Shown here one piece after another: positions 1 through 9,265 of a stretch of DNA of 12,219 nucleotides. The notes below the pieces were generated by a model. It did no database searches. It was not told the origin of the DNA and worked only from the letters and a program-made list of their open reading frames with translations. Numbering within the stretch: the first letter of the stretch is position 1; each line of letters begins with the position of its first letter. The DNA is from Hamiltosporidium magnivora (taxonomy: Eukaryota; Microsporidia; Dubosqiidae). The stretch lies in the NCBI GenBank assembly GCA_004325065.1, contig PITI01000451.1, positions 1-12,219 of the forward strand. The letters are read 5' to 3'. The position numbers were made by a program, and so were the translations under genes.

Positions 1-375
1 TTTTTTAAAAGTCTTCAGAACCGGTATTTAATCACGTTAATAGATATTCTCGAGGTTTTAATTCCGCTTTCGGCTCTACATATTTGTCCAAAGAAACTGT
101 CTCCAAAATGAAATATAAAAAAACTATTTACAGATCTTAATTAACAAATAAGCGGTCTAAGTCGTTACTGGTAATTTTTACTAGTAAATTTAACATAAAT
201 TTTAGTAAAATAGCACTGAAAAATCGCAACTACACCAATCTCTATAATAGTAAATTGTGCCACATATTTTTTGTTAATTCATTTCATTTTTTAGTATAAA
301 ATAATCAAAAAAAAGGAAATTTCACAGTTTAAAATACAGTGAAAACTCTATTAATCTTTTTTACATTACAAATAT

Positions 376-576
376 ATGCCTAAATTATCTATAATTGCAA
401 TTTTTTTAGACGATTTATCTATATTTTTTGATTTAAACTCCTCTATTACAAAATTCGTGGCGGGGCAGAAAAATATGGCCGCAGACTAATATGAGATACC
501 TGTTTATGATAATAATCTCTGCGTTTTAGATATTATAAGAGATAACGTTAATGTGTTAGGGATGAAGTTATCTATT
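376..576 (+). pseudogene. Possible Ty3/gypsy RNase H tail remnant
   Basis: This plus-strand frame runs 67 codons with one in-frame TAA at 487-489. Just before that stop, codons 454-486 read FVAGQKNMAAD. That fits the conserved end of the RNase H domain in Ty3/gypsy polyproteins, whose usual pattern is aromatic-x-x-G-x-x-N-x-x-A-D followed by LSR. The LSR that should follow is not present, and a stop replaces it. The bases under this motif (455-485) are richer in G+C than their surroundings, as old coding sequence might be. A downstream integrase would be expected. I looked for its D-D-E pattern at 700-1120 and did not find correct spacing. The call rests on about six matching residues and is weak. 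Confidence 0.22.
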
Positions 577-3500
577 TAACCCTAAAACTATGTTAATGTC
601 ACGAAAAAATTATACATATGCCATATTTATAAAAAATGTTATATTCTCTTAAAAGGCATTTAATTTTTAAACTTTCTAAATTTTTTAAAAAGTTCTTTTG
701 GACTATTCTAAGGCTGTAGCTTTTCGAATATTTTTCAGCGCAAAGTCTAGTAAAACATAAAAGTACTTACATGAGACTAAAAACTTTATCCCAAAGAACT
801 CCAAATTATGAAAAGAGAATGAATTTTTCAAAAGTTTATTATTACTTTTAACAATAAATATTCTCAGACACGGACAAGTACATAAACATAGAATATATTT
901 GGTTTCAATTCTTAGATAAACACGTAAATAAACTTGCGTAAAATCATAGGAATATAATAAGACTAAAGTAAATAAGTTTTAAAGGAACAGAATTCAATCG
1001 GACCGAGAATATATAGGTTAACGGTTAAAAAGAACCAATGCCTCTAAGCACACTAAAAAATTCGAATATTAAATATGATTTTAAACTTCGTTGTTTTAGA
1101 ATGAATAATTATGTTCAATGAAAAATAGAAGAACTGAGCTAATAGTACCCAGATATATTCAAAATTTTTACGGGAATCCCAACGGAGATAAAAACGACGG
1201 ATTCTATATTTTTTTAAAGGTACGTTTGCTAAATTTTCAAAAATATTTTTATAAATATATTTTGGCGATCTAATGCTGAATTATATAAAAGACACATTAC
1301 TGCCCTACGATACAGGAAGTTTCGTTTCTTTGAATTATCAAGAATGGTGTTGGGTTCTTCGATTTAGTATAATCAAAAATATGGTCGTTTCTACAGTTCT
1401 TTTTTTTTCACAACAAAACATATACGGGCACTTCGCACTCATCTAATTTGGCGAATCATTACAAAAGCGAATATGTTCTTAAACGTTTCGATACTTTTTG
1501 TGTGTAATCTATGTAGGCAGAGACGATTTTCTAATTTAGATGTGATAACTTTTTCATAATGATGGCGTATGATAATACTGTTGTATATATATATAGAAAC
1601 CACATAATACAGGTAGTTGACGGTTTGTAATCAAAAAATTGTCTGTATGGAAGTAATTCGAATTGATTAAATGGGTAATTAAGATACTACTTCTTTTTTG
1701 AATCATGAAAGAAATACCTAGCCCTGTAAAAATATCAGAAGGCAAACAGCTTGAAGATTTAACCCCGCAAAAAACTCGATAAATAAGATTTTTAGAGTTA
1801 AAAGAATGATCAAATGCAGATTGTATAAAGAATTCGACCGGATTAAGATATTACTGTTACAAAAAAATAATAGCATGCAAAACTTCAGACGAGCAAGAAC
1901 CGATCCTCTAAATTTTAAGATAAGCCAATGTTTAAAAATGAATTTTCCTTAAAATAAAAAATTCCTAACTTAACACAGTTTGAAAATTTGTAAGGTGAAA
2001 AAACTTAAAAATGGGTTTACGAAAGTGAAACAGCGTGATATCATTAACAGAAGGGTAACCAATTTGCTAACTATCGAAATGTGGAAATAATGACAGATAA
2101 TTTAAATAACGTTAATTTAAGAATGAATGCTAACCTGAAGAAGATGGAAGAGTTATTTTTCAGACTAAAATAGCGATATATATTTAATGAAGAACCTAAC
2201 AACGAAGTCTGGTCTAAACAGAGGCAACAATCGCATCTTTAACGGTATAATAACAAAATCCTCAACAAAACTGGTTGCGAGCGAAATTCTAAGCAAAATA
2301 AAACAACGGTATCTGGCTACATAAAATAAATCTAATTTTATTTAAACAAACGTAAAAAAAAGTATTTTCGGAGCGCATTTTCGTTTACTATTTGTAAATA
2401 TGAATCTGTAAAAAACACTGCTTAGTTACTATAGAATGTTACATCATTTGAATATTTTAAAATGAATTGCCGTCAGATTTCAATTATCTAAAAGCATTTT
2501 TAATACTGGCCACGAATATGTCCAAAGAAACACCAGATTGCTAATATTAAAATGCTATAGATACAATATCTCACAAAATCAACACTTTTTAGTAAAAAAA
2601 CAAGTATGTAAATGGATAATCGTAAATCTACGCTAAGAAATTCTTTCTTCGTAAGAGTTTCTCGGAAAATTGGGATTTAATAAAAGAAAAATTAACATGA
2701 AAAAAAAGCATTTTTACCAGGAGACATCCTTTGGTAGGCCAATATAGATAAAAAGCTGGCGATAATAAATTTTTAGATCCAATGATGGATGATTTGGGTG
2801 AAAATTTGGCGAACGAAAGAAAAAACAGGTTTATGATTTGTGGCAGGATACAATGCTTAACATACGACGATTGCTAGAGTAACCTTTAGAATGATTCAAA
2901 AATTATCACATTTTTTGACGAATACAGCCAAAAAAATCCCAAAACCCACAATTGAACAAATAAATATAATTTATAATTCATAGAAATGTTTCAGAGCCTG
3001 ATCATTTAATTTTCTTAGAAATTACCTCAAAAGAAAATAGAAAATTTCGAATCGAAAGTACTCGAATGCACTTGTCGAGTTGGTATTTGAAGCAATTCGA
3101 TATTGAGAAAGAATAGTGCAGCAATTTTTTAAATGTATGGGTATATGAAGCTTAATCTGATTATCTAAATTGAATGTCGAAAAAAAAATTATATCGCGGG
3201 CCGTTTTGACGATATAAAAGATCTTGAGGGTCAATTAATCATTATTCTTTAGGTCAAAGTACTGAATTTTCTTTGCGGATTTAACAATAATTCTTTTTGG
3301 AATAAATTTTTGAAGGTTTGAAAAACATATGATCATAGAAATATTCATTTATTTTAGCGATATTTAAAGAATATATTTTGTTTTTAGATTAGTAATTTAA
3401 AGTTAAAAGGAATAAATCTAAAAATCGAGATTTATACTTTGAAAAAATGCACAAATTCGATATGAGAGTTTCTAGAGCCATCATTTTCACTTGAAAAGCA

Positions 3501-3709
3501 TAAATAGCATTATTTTATTAATTTATTGCTTTTTTAGCTTGGCTAAAACCGTCCAGCTATCACATCTTAGTTTCTTCATATATTATCAATGATAAAGGTG
3601 ATGAAGGTTCATGAAAATTAAAAAATAATCCCGTATTTGTATTATTGAAGACAAAAACTGATTTAGTTGATATGGATCATCAGATTTTATATTTGGCTTT
3701 AAATTTCAT

Positions 3710-3723
3710 GTTAAGAACCACTG
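3710..3723. repeat. hAT (Charlie-type) terminal inverted repeat sequence
   Basis: The plus strand reads GTTAAGAACCACTG, whose reverse complement CAGTGGTTCTTAAC is the familiar terminus of Charlie-type hAT transposons. By my rough estimate an exact match to this 14-mer is very unlikely by chance in a window of this length and composition. However, I recognised it after the fact, and other hAT end variants would also have counted. It reads as a right end, yet it lies about 490 bp upstream of the hAT transposase remnant, which is on the plus strand. It therefore does not pair simply with that gene. It may mark a second, non-autonomous hAT copy to its left. No matching left end or clear 8-bp target duplication was found. 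Confidence 0.45.
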
Positions 3724-4197
3724 TTTTACCAAAAAGACTGATAAAGTTCTCTTTCTGATCGAAATCATATCTTGATCTACATTACAAGGATCAGGTGTAA
3801 TGGTCAAATGTCAATCTATTCCTTATTTTGTCTGTAAGTAAATACTATATTATGTCTTTGTAGCTTTTTAGTTTTATTGAAATTTTTACTGTGCCTTTGA
3901 TAGTGTTATGTTAATCAAAATTATTAAAACCAAATTCTTTAATGTTTTCCTTCAACTGATCAATTTTTTTCTAATTTTTTATTTTTTCCTGAATGTATAA
4001 TGCACTAAAGAACTTATTGCGTTTATTTTTTTTAAAATAAATTGAATGTTAGCCAAACAGTATTTATAGTTCATGCTTTAAATTGGAATGAAATGAATAG
4101 TGAGGGGAAATGAATGTTGGTAAGTGAATTCAGAATCCTTAAAGAGCAATAGGAGGCTCGGAACTTTGTCATTGAGTCGAGTAATATAATAATATCT

Positions 4198-5856
4198 GTA
4201 ATTTGTATTTAAACTATTACAGTCTTTATATAATACAATATAAAAAGTCATTAAATGAACATTCAATATATTACTTGAAATATACTGATTTGTTTTAAAA
4301 AAATATGTAAGTTAAAAATGCAGGTTAAAATCTCAACAAACGTTGATAAAGAAAGTAAATGCTGACCAAGAAGCAGCAACCCAAGATGTTTTTCTTATGA
4401 CTTAATTGTTACAAAGCGAAGTATAACATTTAGAAACAGTAAGTTTATTAGAGATTATTTGACATGCTGCATTGGTAAATTACCCCAAAATATATATTTG
4501 AAAAAGCATCAGTTTGTTTGACAAAAGAAACGCGAGTAGAGCAGGCGGCGATTAGGCAAACAATATAATTACAAAAATGTCCGAAAAAAACAGACATTTG
4601 AAACGTTTTTTTTTGGCTTTGGATGACTCAACTGATTCTTCGGTTATAGATTAAGGTTTGTTTTTTATTCGAGGGATTGATCTAAATGATGAAGTATATG
4701 AATAACTTTTAGAAATTATGAGTATTCATAACACACCCTTGGGCAAATTATGTCACTTCTGTAAAAAAATCTATTGCAAAGAAAAGCCTTCGATGGGGAA
4801 ACTTGAAGTGAAATACATCTGATGGCGGAAGAAACATGAGCGAAATAAAAGTGTAAATACTTTTGTATGACAGGTGTTAGAAAAGAAGGAAGTTCGAAAT
4901 CATTGAAAAACATTGTATTATTCATCACAAGTTGTTATGTGAAAATGAGGGGGAATGTCGGAAGTTATAACCGAAATATCCACTGTTACATATATAACAT
5001 ATCAGCATTTAATTTAGCTATTTTCGTGAATCTGGTGAAAATCGGAGAAATTTTTTGCCCCATATATTCCAGCAGTTTGGTTGATCAGCAGCGGAAAAGC
5101 TTTTTCTCGAGTGTTTAAAACTTATAACAATCATCGAAATATTTTTATATCAAAGGGAATCGCCCCCCTGTTGGTTACGAAGCAATGTATAGTTATGTAA
5201 ATTGTCTTTTCTATGGATTCCATTTAAATATGAATGATCTCAACCCAACTTCAAGTAAAATATCAGATGCTGCCGGAATTATACGGTCATATTATATCAT
5301 TCGTCAGCACATAATTTTCTTTATAATCCAAATAAACAAAAAAAGTTTCACATATTTACTAAGTGCCAAATTCTAATAAACAAACGGCGACATTATTTCA
5401 AATGAAGTTTCATTAGCCACTTAAGATATTTTATAAATAATTTTAATTCACTTTTTATTATTTCGATTTGATAGTAAATAATATTAATATTTTCCAATAC
5501 CTTTTTTCAGCAGATTTGGAAATCCTCCCTTAAAGCTTCAATCGGAAATAATAGATATGCAATCCTGTGATAATAAAAAAATATAATTGTGTAATTCATA
5601 TTTACTTGAATTTTATAATAATTTTCACTTACAAAATTGTCAAGGTTTATGAATTTGCTCGAGCATTTATTTCAGCGTTTGGCAATATGTATCTTCTGAA
5701 GAACTGTTCTGCAAAATTAGATACATAAAGAATATTTACAGGTCAAAATTAACATATAACCACTTCAAATATTTATTGATAATTTACTAGTAGATTAGAC
5801 CTACGATTGCAAAAATTATTAGGTACAAATCTCAACTAGATCATTCTGATAAATAA
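4198..5856 (+). pseudogene. Decayed hAT-superfamily transposase, nearly full length
   Basis: An intact protein of this kind is a nuclear cut-and-paste DNA transposase. This one is dead: the reading hops among all three frames and crosses many stops. Recognisable blocks appear in family order. A degenerate BED finger reads Cys (4204), YNIK-S-H (to 4251), with its second Cys lost. The linker LKSQQTLIKK then NADQEAAT lies at 4325-4381. The catalytic block FFLALDDSTD at 4607-4636 carries the first acidic residue, followed by FIRGID at 4664-4681. AMTGVRK-like codons begin at 4867. VWLISSGKAFSRVFK at 5075-5119 matches the VRWLS-GKVL-RVF motif. LQVKYQMLPELYGHIISF follows at 5249-5302. The hATC dimerisation part starts with LQSEIIDMQ at 5536-5562, then AFGNMYL (5675), YRSKLT (5737) and PTIAKI (5800), ending at TAA 5854-5856. 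The length, about 550 codons, is near normal. The relatives I recognise are the Charlie/Buster-like group that gave vertebrate ZBED5, SCAND3 and GTF2IRD2. The family call is secure; exact ends and frameshift positions are not. Confidence 0.88.
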
Positions 5857-8650
5857 TATACTTTGCAATCAATATTTATTCATACTTCATTATTATTTTT
5901 TTGTATAAAACATAGGAACAAAAAGATATAAATTGAATAAATCCTAGAACCTAAATATATTTTCTTTGATTACGAATCACACAAATAGTACTTGTAATTT
6001 AATTTGTATAATATACGAAAGTTTATTCGTTTTTAAACTTAACAAACCCCTACTCTACAATAATATAATTGTGGGGATAAATGAAGGTAATTTCAGGACA
6101 GCTACTGCAGGTCATAGTTTGGAGAAATCTGGCGTAGCATGAGGCAAAATATTTTAATAAGTTGAGTAGACTAAACTTAAATTATGATGAGTTTTCTAAA
6201 ATTCCTCGTATATCATACATCATACGTTTTAAAACTACATATTCAAGCACTTCTTTTTTCTATCCATGTTCAATCAATAATTTATTTGCATAGTTTTGAA
6301 TCATAAAATTAGCATATGGTCTTCTAGCTTCTGAATAGAAAAAAGATTTTAGTTACCTCTTCGTTAATTTTCTTCTTTGTAAGAAGTTTAAACCTATATA
6401 TTTTGCTATAATATTTGCCTATCTGTCTAATATAGGCTGTTATTTACGTGATCCCTTGTCATAATATATTTTTAAAGCCTATACTATTCGTTTAATGTTA
6501 TTATAGCTCATATTAGATTAAAATCTACATCAATAATATACGTGTATAAAGTTAATTTAGATTAAAGTAGTCGATCTTCGTGGATAAGATCATACTTTTA
6601 TTATTGTATTTATTATTCATTTTAGAATTTATCTGACTATATATTGTTATTCAATTAAAATCTTAAATGTTTATAAATGTAGCACATGTTACATTATTTT
6701 CATAAAATTCACGCAATTCTAGTCTAACACGGATAAATTGTATTACAATACTCTAATGGTACCTATATTCTAAAGCTTTTAATCTAAGAGATGTGCAGAT
6801 TCCATTTAGTGACCCATGAAATCCCCTTTTTTCCTGAGCATTGATTGCTTGGTGTGTGATCACAGCATTTATATCTGACTTGGAGTTACCCGAGACCAGC
6901 ATAATTCTAACTTACTCCATACATTCCGAATCAATACATTTCAAGCTATGATTTAAAAAAAAACTCACTTGGGGTAAATATAGACATTCAAATGTCATTC
7001 AAAATTTATAACCTGCTATTTAGCTCTACTGGCATTTAAAAATTCAATTTGGTATCCATGGGGACCAAGTTTTCTAAACCGAGGCAAGAACTGTGCTTGA
7101 ATCTTTTATAAGATAAGAGAGTGGGTTCAGCTATATTTTAATATTAAGTTGCACAAAAACTAAAAACCAAGTTGGTAAAAATCTTCGCCTCGTTTTGTAA
7201 ATGGCTGTTTCAACATCAAAGTTAACACAGAAAACATACAAAGGTGTTGTTGATTTTTCAAACCGTACGAATTTATTTAGGCTTTAATCTTAAGTCAACT
7301 TCACCTTACAGATTCGAAAGAAATAATTTTGTTGCAATTTTCTTTCAAACGTATAAGATTTAAAAACAAATATTGTTTTTACAATGGAATTTTACTCAAA
7401 CCTTGGAATTATTCAAATTTTGATTATTGATATCTTGGCTTTTTGTAAGGAAAATTTTAAGGCTGCCATATATTTTTCTTATAAATCTATAAGACTTTAT
7501 TTATCATGCATGATCGCGTTTCGAAAATTTTTCAGCTATGAATAATGTTTAAACAACACTTGATAGCTTTAAGATTTTTAGAATTTAATCCAAATTCCTA
7601 ATTTTCCTGTAAATGATTCCTAAATATAGGCTTTTAAAATATTAAAATTTCTTCAATTAGATTAAGAACTAATAAAATAAAAAAAAGTTCTCAAATAATA
7701 ATTTTCTGTAAATCCTTGACCACTTATGTCATGTAAATTAGTCTATAAAATCTATAAACAATTGGTTTAATTTAATTAATCGTTTGGAGAATATCATAGA
7801 GCATTCTATACTATTTTAATCCTCAATATTTTCACATGAATCCTACGTTTAAAAAAAGAACCATTGGGCTGCATGTTAATATTAGTAGTAATTTAAAAAA
7901 AATTGTGATTCGATACAGAAAATTTAGTTATTATTGATTAAGATTATATTACAAAAATGTGCAATATTGTAAATTATATAAATGAAATTCAGAAATGATC
8001 TGATATACATAAATTTGTGTATTTAAAAGAAAGAAAATATATAAACAGAAAAAATAATTCTAACTATAAAGAAATCGTCTTTAAAAGTCCTGATAAGGAA
8101 ATTGATTGCAAAAATAATTATCTAATGTTTGATTAATCAAAAAATTGGTATTTATAAGGTCTTTTCCGGAAAATATACGTGAATCTTCATCCTATCTAAC
8201 ATGTCATGAATTTATACCGTAAATTATTTTTATTTTAAATAGTTTCCCAGAATAAGCGCCACGAAATAAAAATAATTCGGAAAAAAAAGAGTAATTTAAA
8301 ATTAATTGGTTCTATTTGAAAACCTAAATATTATATTCACACTTTCGTAGTTTTTATAAATTAAATCTAGTAATGAGGATAATATAACCGATATAACAAA
8401 CTAATTCATAATAATTACATTGTATCAAACAATTATACAATATTAATTTCATCTGTGAAGAAAAAGAAATTTGTAACTTCATAAAACAATATAGGATTTA
8501 AAATTCAATCAGAAAACTTGTAATAGAAATATATTGAATTGAAAAAATTAAAAGCGTAGTATATCAATATCTTGTAAGAGTAAACAATCATTTTAATAAC
8601 TTTAAATTTTTCTTCTATCTGTATATTCATTAAACTAAATAATTATCATT
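5857..8650. other. AT-rich desert with short GC-richer patches
   Basis: No gene can be supported here. Directly after the hAT stop, 6038-6052 resembles a worn hAT right end. A plus-strand frame at 6081-6293 has 70 codons interrupted by one TAG (6135-6137) and is preceded by GGGG. Patches near 6790-6930 and 7040-7110 are visibly richer in G+C than their flanks. On the minus strand, 6902-6753 is an uninterrupted 49-codon ATG frame and about 7275-7131 is open for some 46 codons. Both could be decayed coding sequence on the minus strand, but I cannot assign a family. From 7330 to 8650 the sequence is uniformly AT-rich and I see nothing in it beyond the poly(A) side of the zinc-finger gene. Confidence 0.6.
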
Positions 8651-8667
8651 TTTCATTGTGCAAACGT

Positions 8668-8673
8668 TTTATT
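8668..8673 (-). terminator. Probable polyadenylation signal AATAAA
   Basis: Read on the minus strand, AATAAA starts about 22 nt beyond the TAG stop of the CCCH gene. Microsporidian transcripts have very short 3' untranslated regions with a signal of this type close to the stop codon, so the placement suits the gene. The hexamer is common in AT-rich DNA, so the support comes from position rather than from sequence. Confidence 0.45.
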
Positions 8674-8694
8674 TATGCCACAAATTTGTTTTTT

Positions 8695-9258
8695 CTAACA
8701 TTTTCTTACATTTTCATGTGTATTATATCCAAATAAATTTTCTGTACTTTTGGTATCTTTTCTATCAAAAAAAGAAAATTTATTTTTATTTTCTTCGGGA
8801 AATAAAGAATTTGTCGTTTCAGATTTAAATTGTGAAAGAATATTTGGTTGGCTAGCAGACATAGACTCTGATATTTTAAGTTTTTCAAATGATAATTCAT
8901 AATTATTTTTTCCTGCATTTTTTAAAAGGTTTTGCCTTTCGATTTTTTCTTGGCGGATTTCTTCTAAACTTTTTACTCGAACATCTTTCCATGAATCTTT
9001 ATATACATTTAAATGTCTAAACTCACAAAACTCCTTTGTACATCCTTCCGGTTGGCTTTCCCAATAACATAGAATATCTTTTCTGTTTTTAGATAAGTGA
9101 TATCTAGAATGACGAAAAGGGCAGTCTTTAAAACATATACCTTTGTTATCCCAGTTTTTACATAATACTGGATTCTCTTTGGCAACTTGAGAATGTCTGT
9201 ACACACATGAACCGTTTCTAGAGCATGATGAATATAAGAAGTAATAGCAATCTTCCAT
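8695..9258 (-). CDS. Triple CCCH zinc-finger protein, ZC3H11A-like
   Basis: The product has 187 residues and is uninterrupted, with three CCCH zinc fingers in its first 82. Finger 1 is C4-x7-C12-x5-C18-x3-H22, finger 2 is C33-x8-C42-x3-C46-x3-H50, and finger 3 is C64-x8-C73-x4-C78-x3-H82. The opening EDCYYFLYSSC, the finger-3 lead CYWESQPEGC, and the later VKSLEEIRQEK (about residues 95-105) correspond to landmarks of animal ZC3H11A. That protein binds RNA in the nucleus and works with the TREX mRNA-export complex. ZC3H11A is several hundred residues longer. Here the fingers are followed by a charged helix-prone stretch and a polar tail ending around NLFGYNTHE, in keeping with microsporidian protein shortening. 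A role in nuclear mRNA maturation or export is inferred. No intron is needed. The ATG at 9258 is chosen because finger 1 begins at residue 4 and CCCC lies just upstream. It is the only intact gene in the window. The family assignment is strong; the cellular function is not shown. Confidence 0.93.
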   Translation of the reverse strand: MEDCYYFLYSSCSRNGSCVYRHSQVAKENPVLCKNWDNKGICFKDCPFRHSRYHLSKNRKDILCYWESQPEGCTKEFCEFRHLNVYKDSWKDVRVKSLEEIRQEKIERQNLLKNAGKNNYELSFEKLKISESMSASQPNILSQFKSETTNSLFPEENKNKFSFFDRKDTKSTENLFGYNTHENVRKC

Positions 9259-9261
9259 TTA

Positions 9262-9265
9262 GGGG
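9262..9265 (-). promoter_or_regulatory. Microsporidian CCC-type start signal
   Basis: On the minus strand the sequence just before the start codon is AAAACCCCTAAATGG, placing CCCC at -7 to -4. A short CCC or GGG block immediately upstream of the ATG is a recognised feature of microsporidian genes. It supports both the chosen start and the lineage call. It is conspicuous here because the preceding 50 bases are almost entirely A and T with a long A-run. No separate TATA-type element can be singled out in such AT-rich DNA. Confidence 0.6.

Larger units (their letters stand above)
1..4197. other. Gene desert with interrupted coding-like fragments
   Basis: No intact gene is visible on either strand. 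Several plus-strand frames stay open for 40-65 codons and then break. They include 376-576 (one internal TAA), 1221-1551 (one internal TAG), 1254-1445, 2091-2328 (two stops) and 2465-2635. Some have balanced, coding-like amino-acid content, for example lysine/glutamate-rich runs around 2115-2210. At this base composition, however, dozens of open frames of about 50 codons are expected by chance. None outside 376-576 shows a family signature I can name. The 189-213 nt ATG frames at 1554-1745, 3022-3234 and 4078-4266 on the minus strand have no recognisable domain. The simplest reading is old, mutated mobile-element sequence mixed with spacer. Confidence 0.55.

Noticed and set aside
700..1120. 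Gypsy integrase core suggested by LDYSK (698) and SDRE (998) in the same frame
   Set aside because: The two Asp residues are 100 codons apart rather than about 57-60, no Glu sits 35 residues on, and several stops intervene.
1221..1551. Plus-strand frame with one stop, thought to be an integrase C-terminal part because of a YNQKYGRF segment
   Set aside because: The similarity is a few residues only. A 110-codon run with one stop is not rare enough here to support a call.
2710..2735. TTTTACCAGG considered as the paired left end and target duplication for the hAT terminus at 3710-3723
   Set aside because: The 8-bp duplications do not align, and the following bases do not match the terminal repeat.
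3628..3768. Plus-strand frame of about 50 codons across the hAT terminus sequence
   Set aside because: It has no family signature, its length is within chance, and it conflicts with the terminal-repeat reading.
4716..4928. Minus-strand 70-codon frame
   Set aside because: It is antisense to the hAT remnant, which explains the sequence better.
7228..7258. Diverged repeat with 10524-10554 (CAGAAAA, 11 bases, GTTGTTGATTTTT in both)
   Set aside because: Matches of this size between two places are expected at this base composition, and the flanks do not align convincingly.
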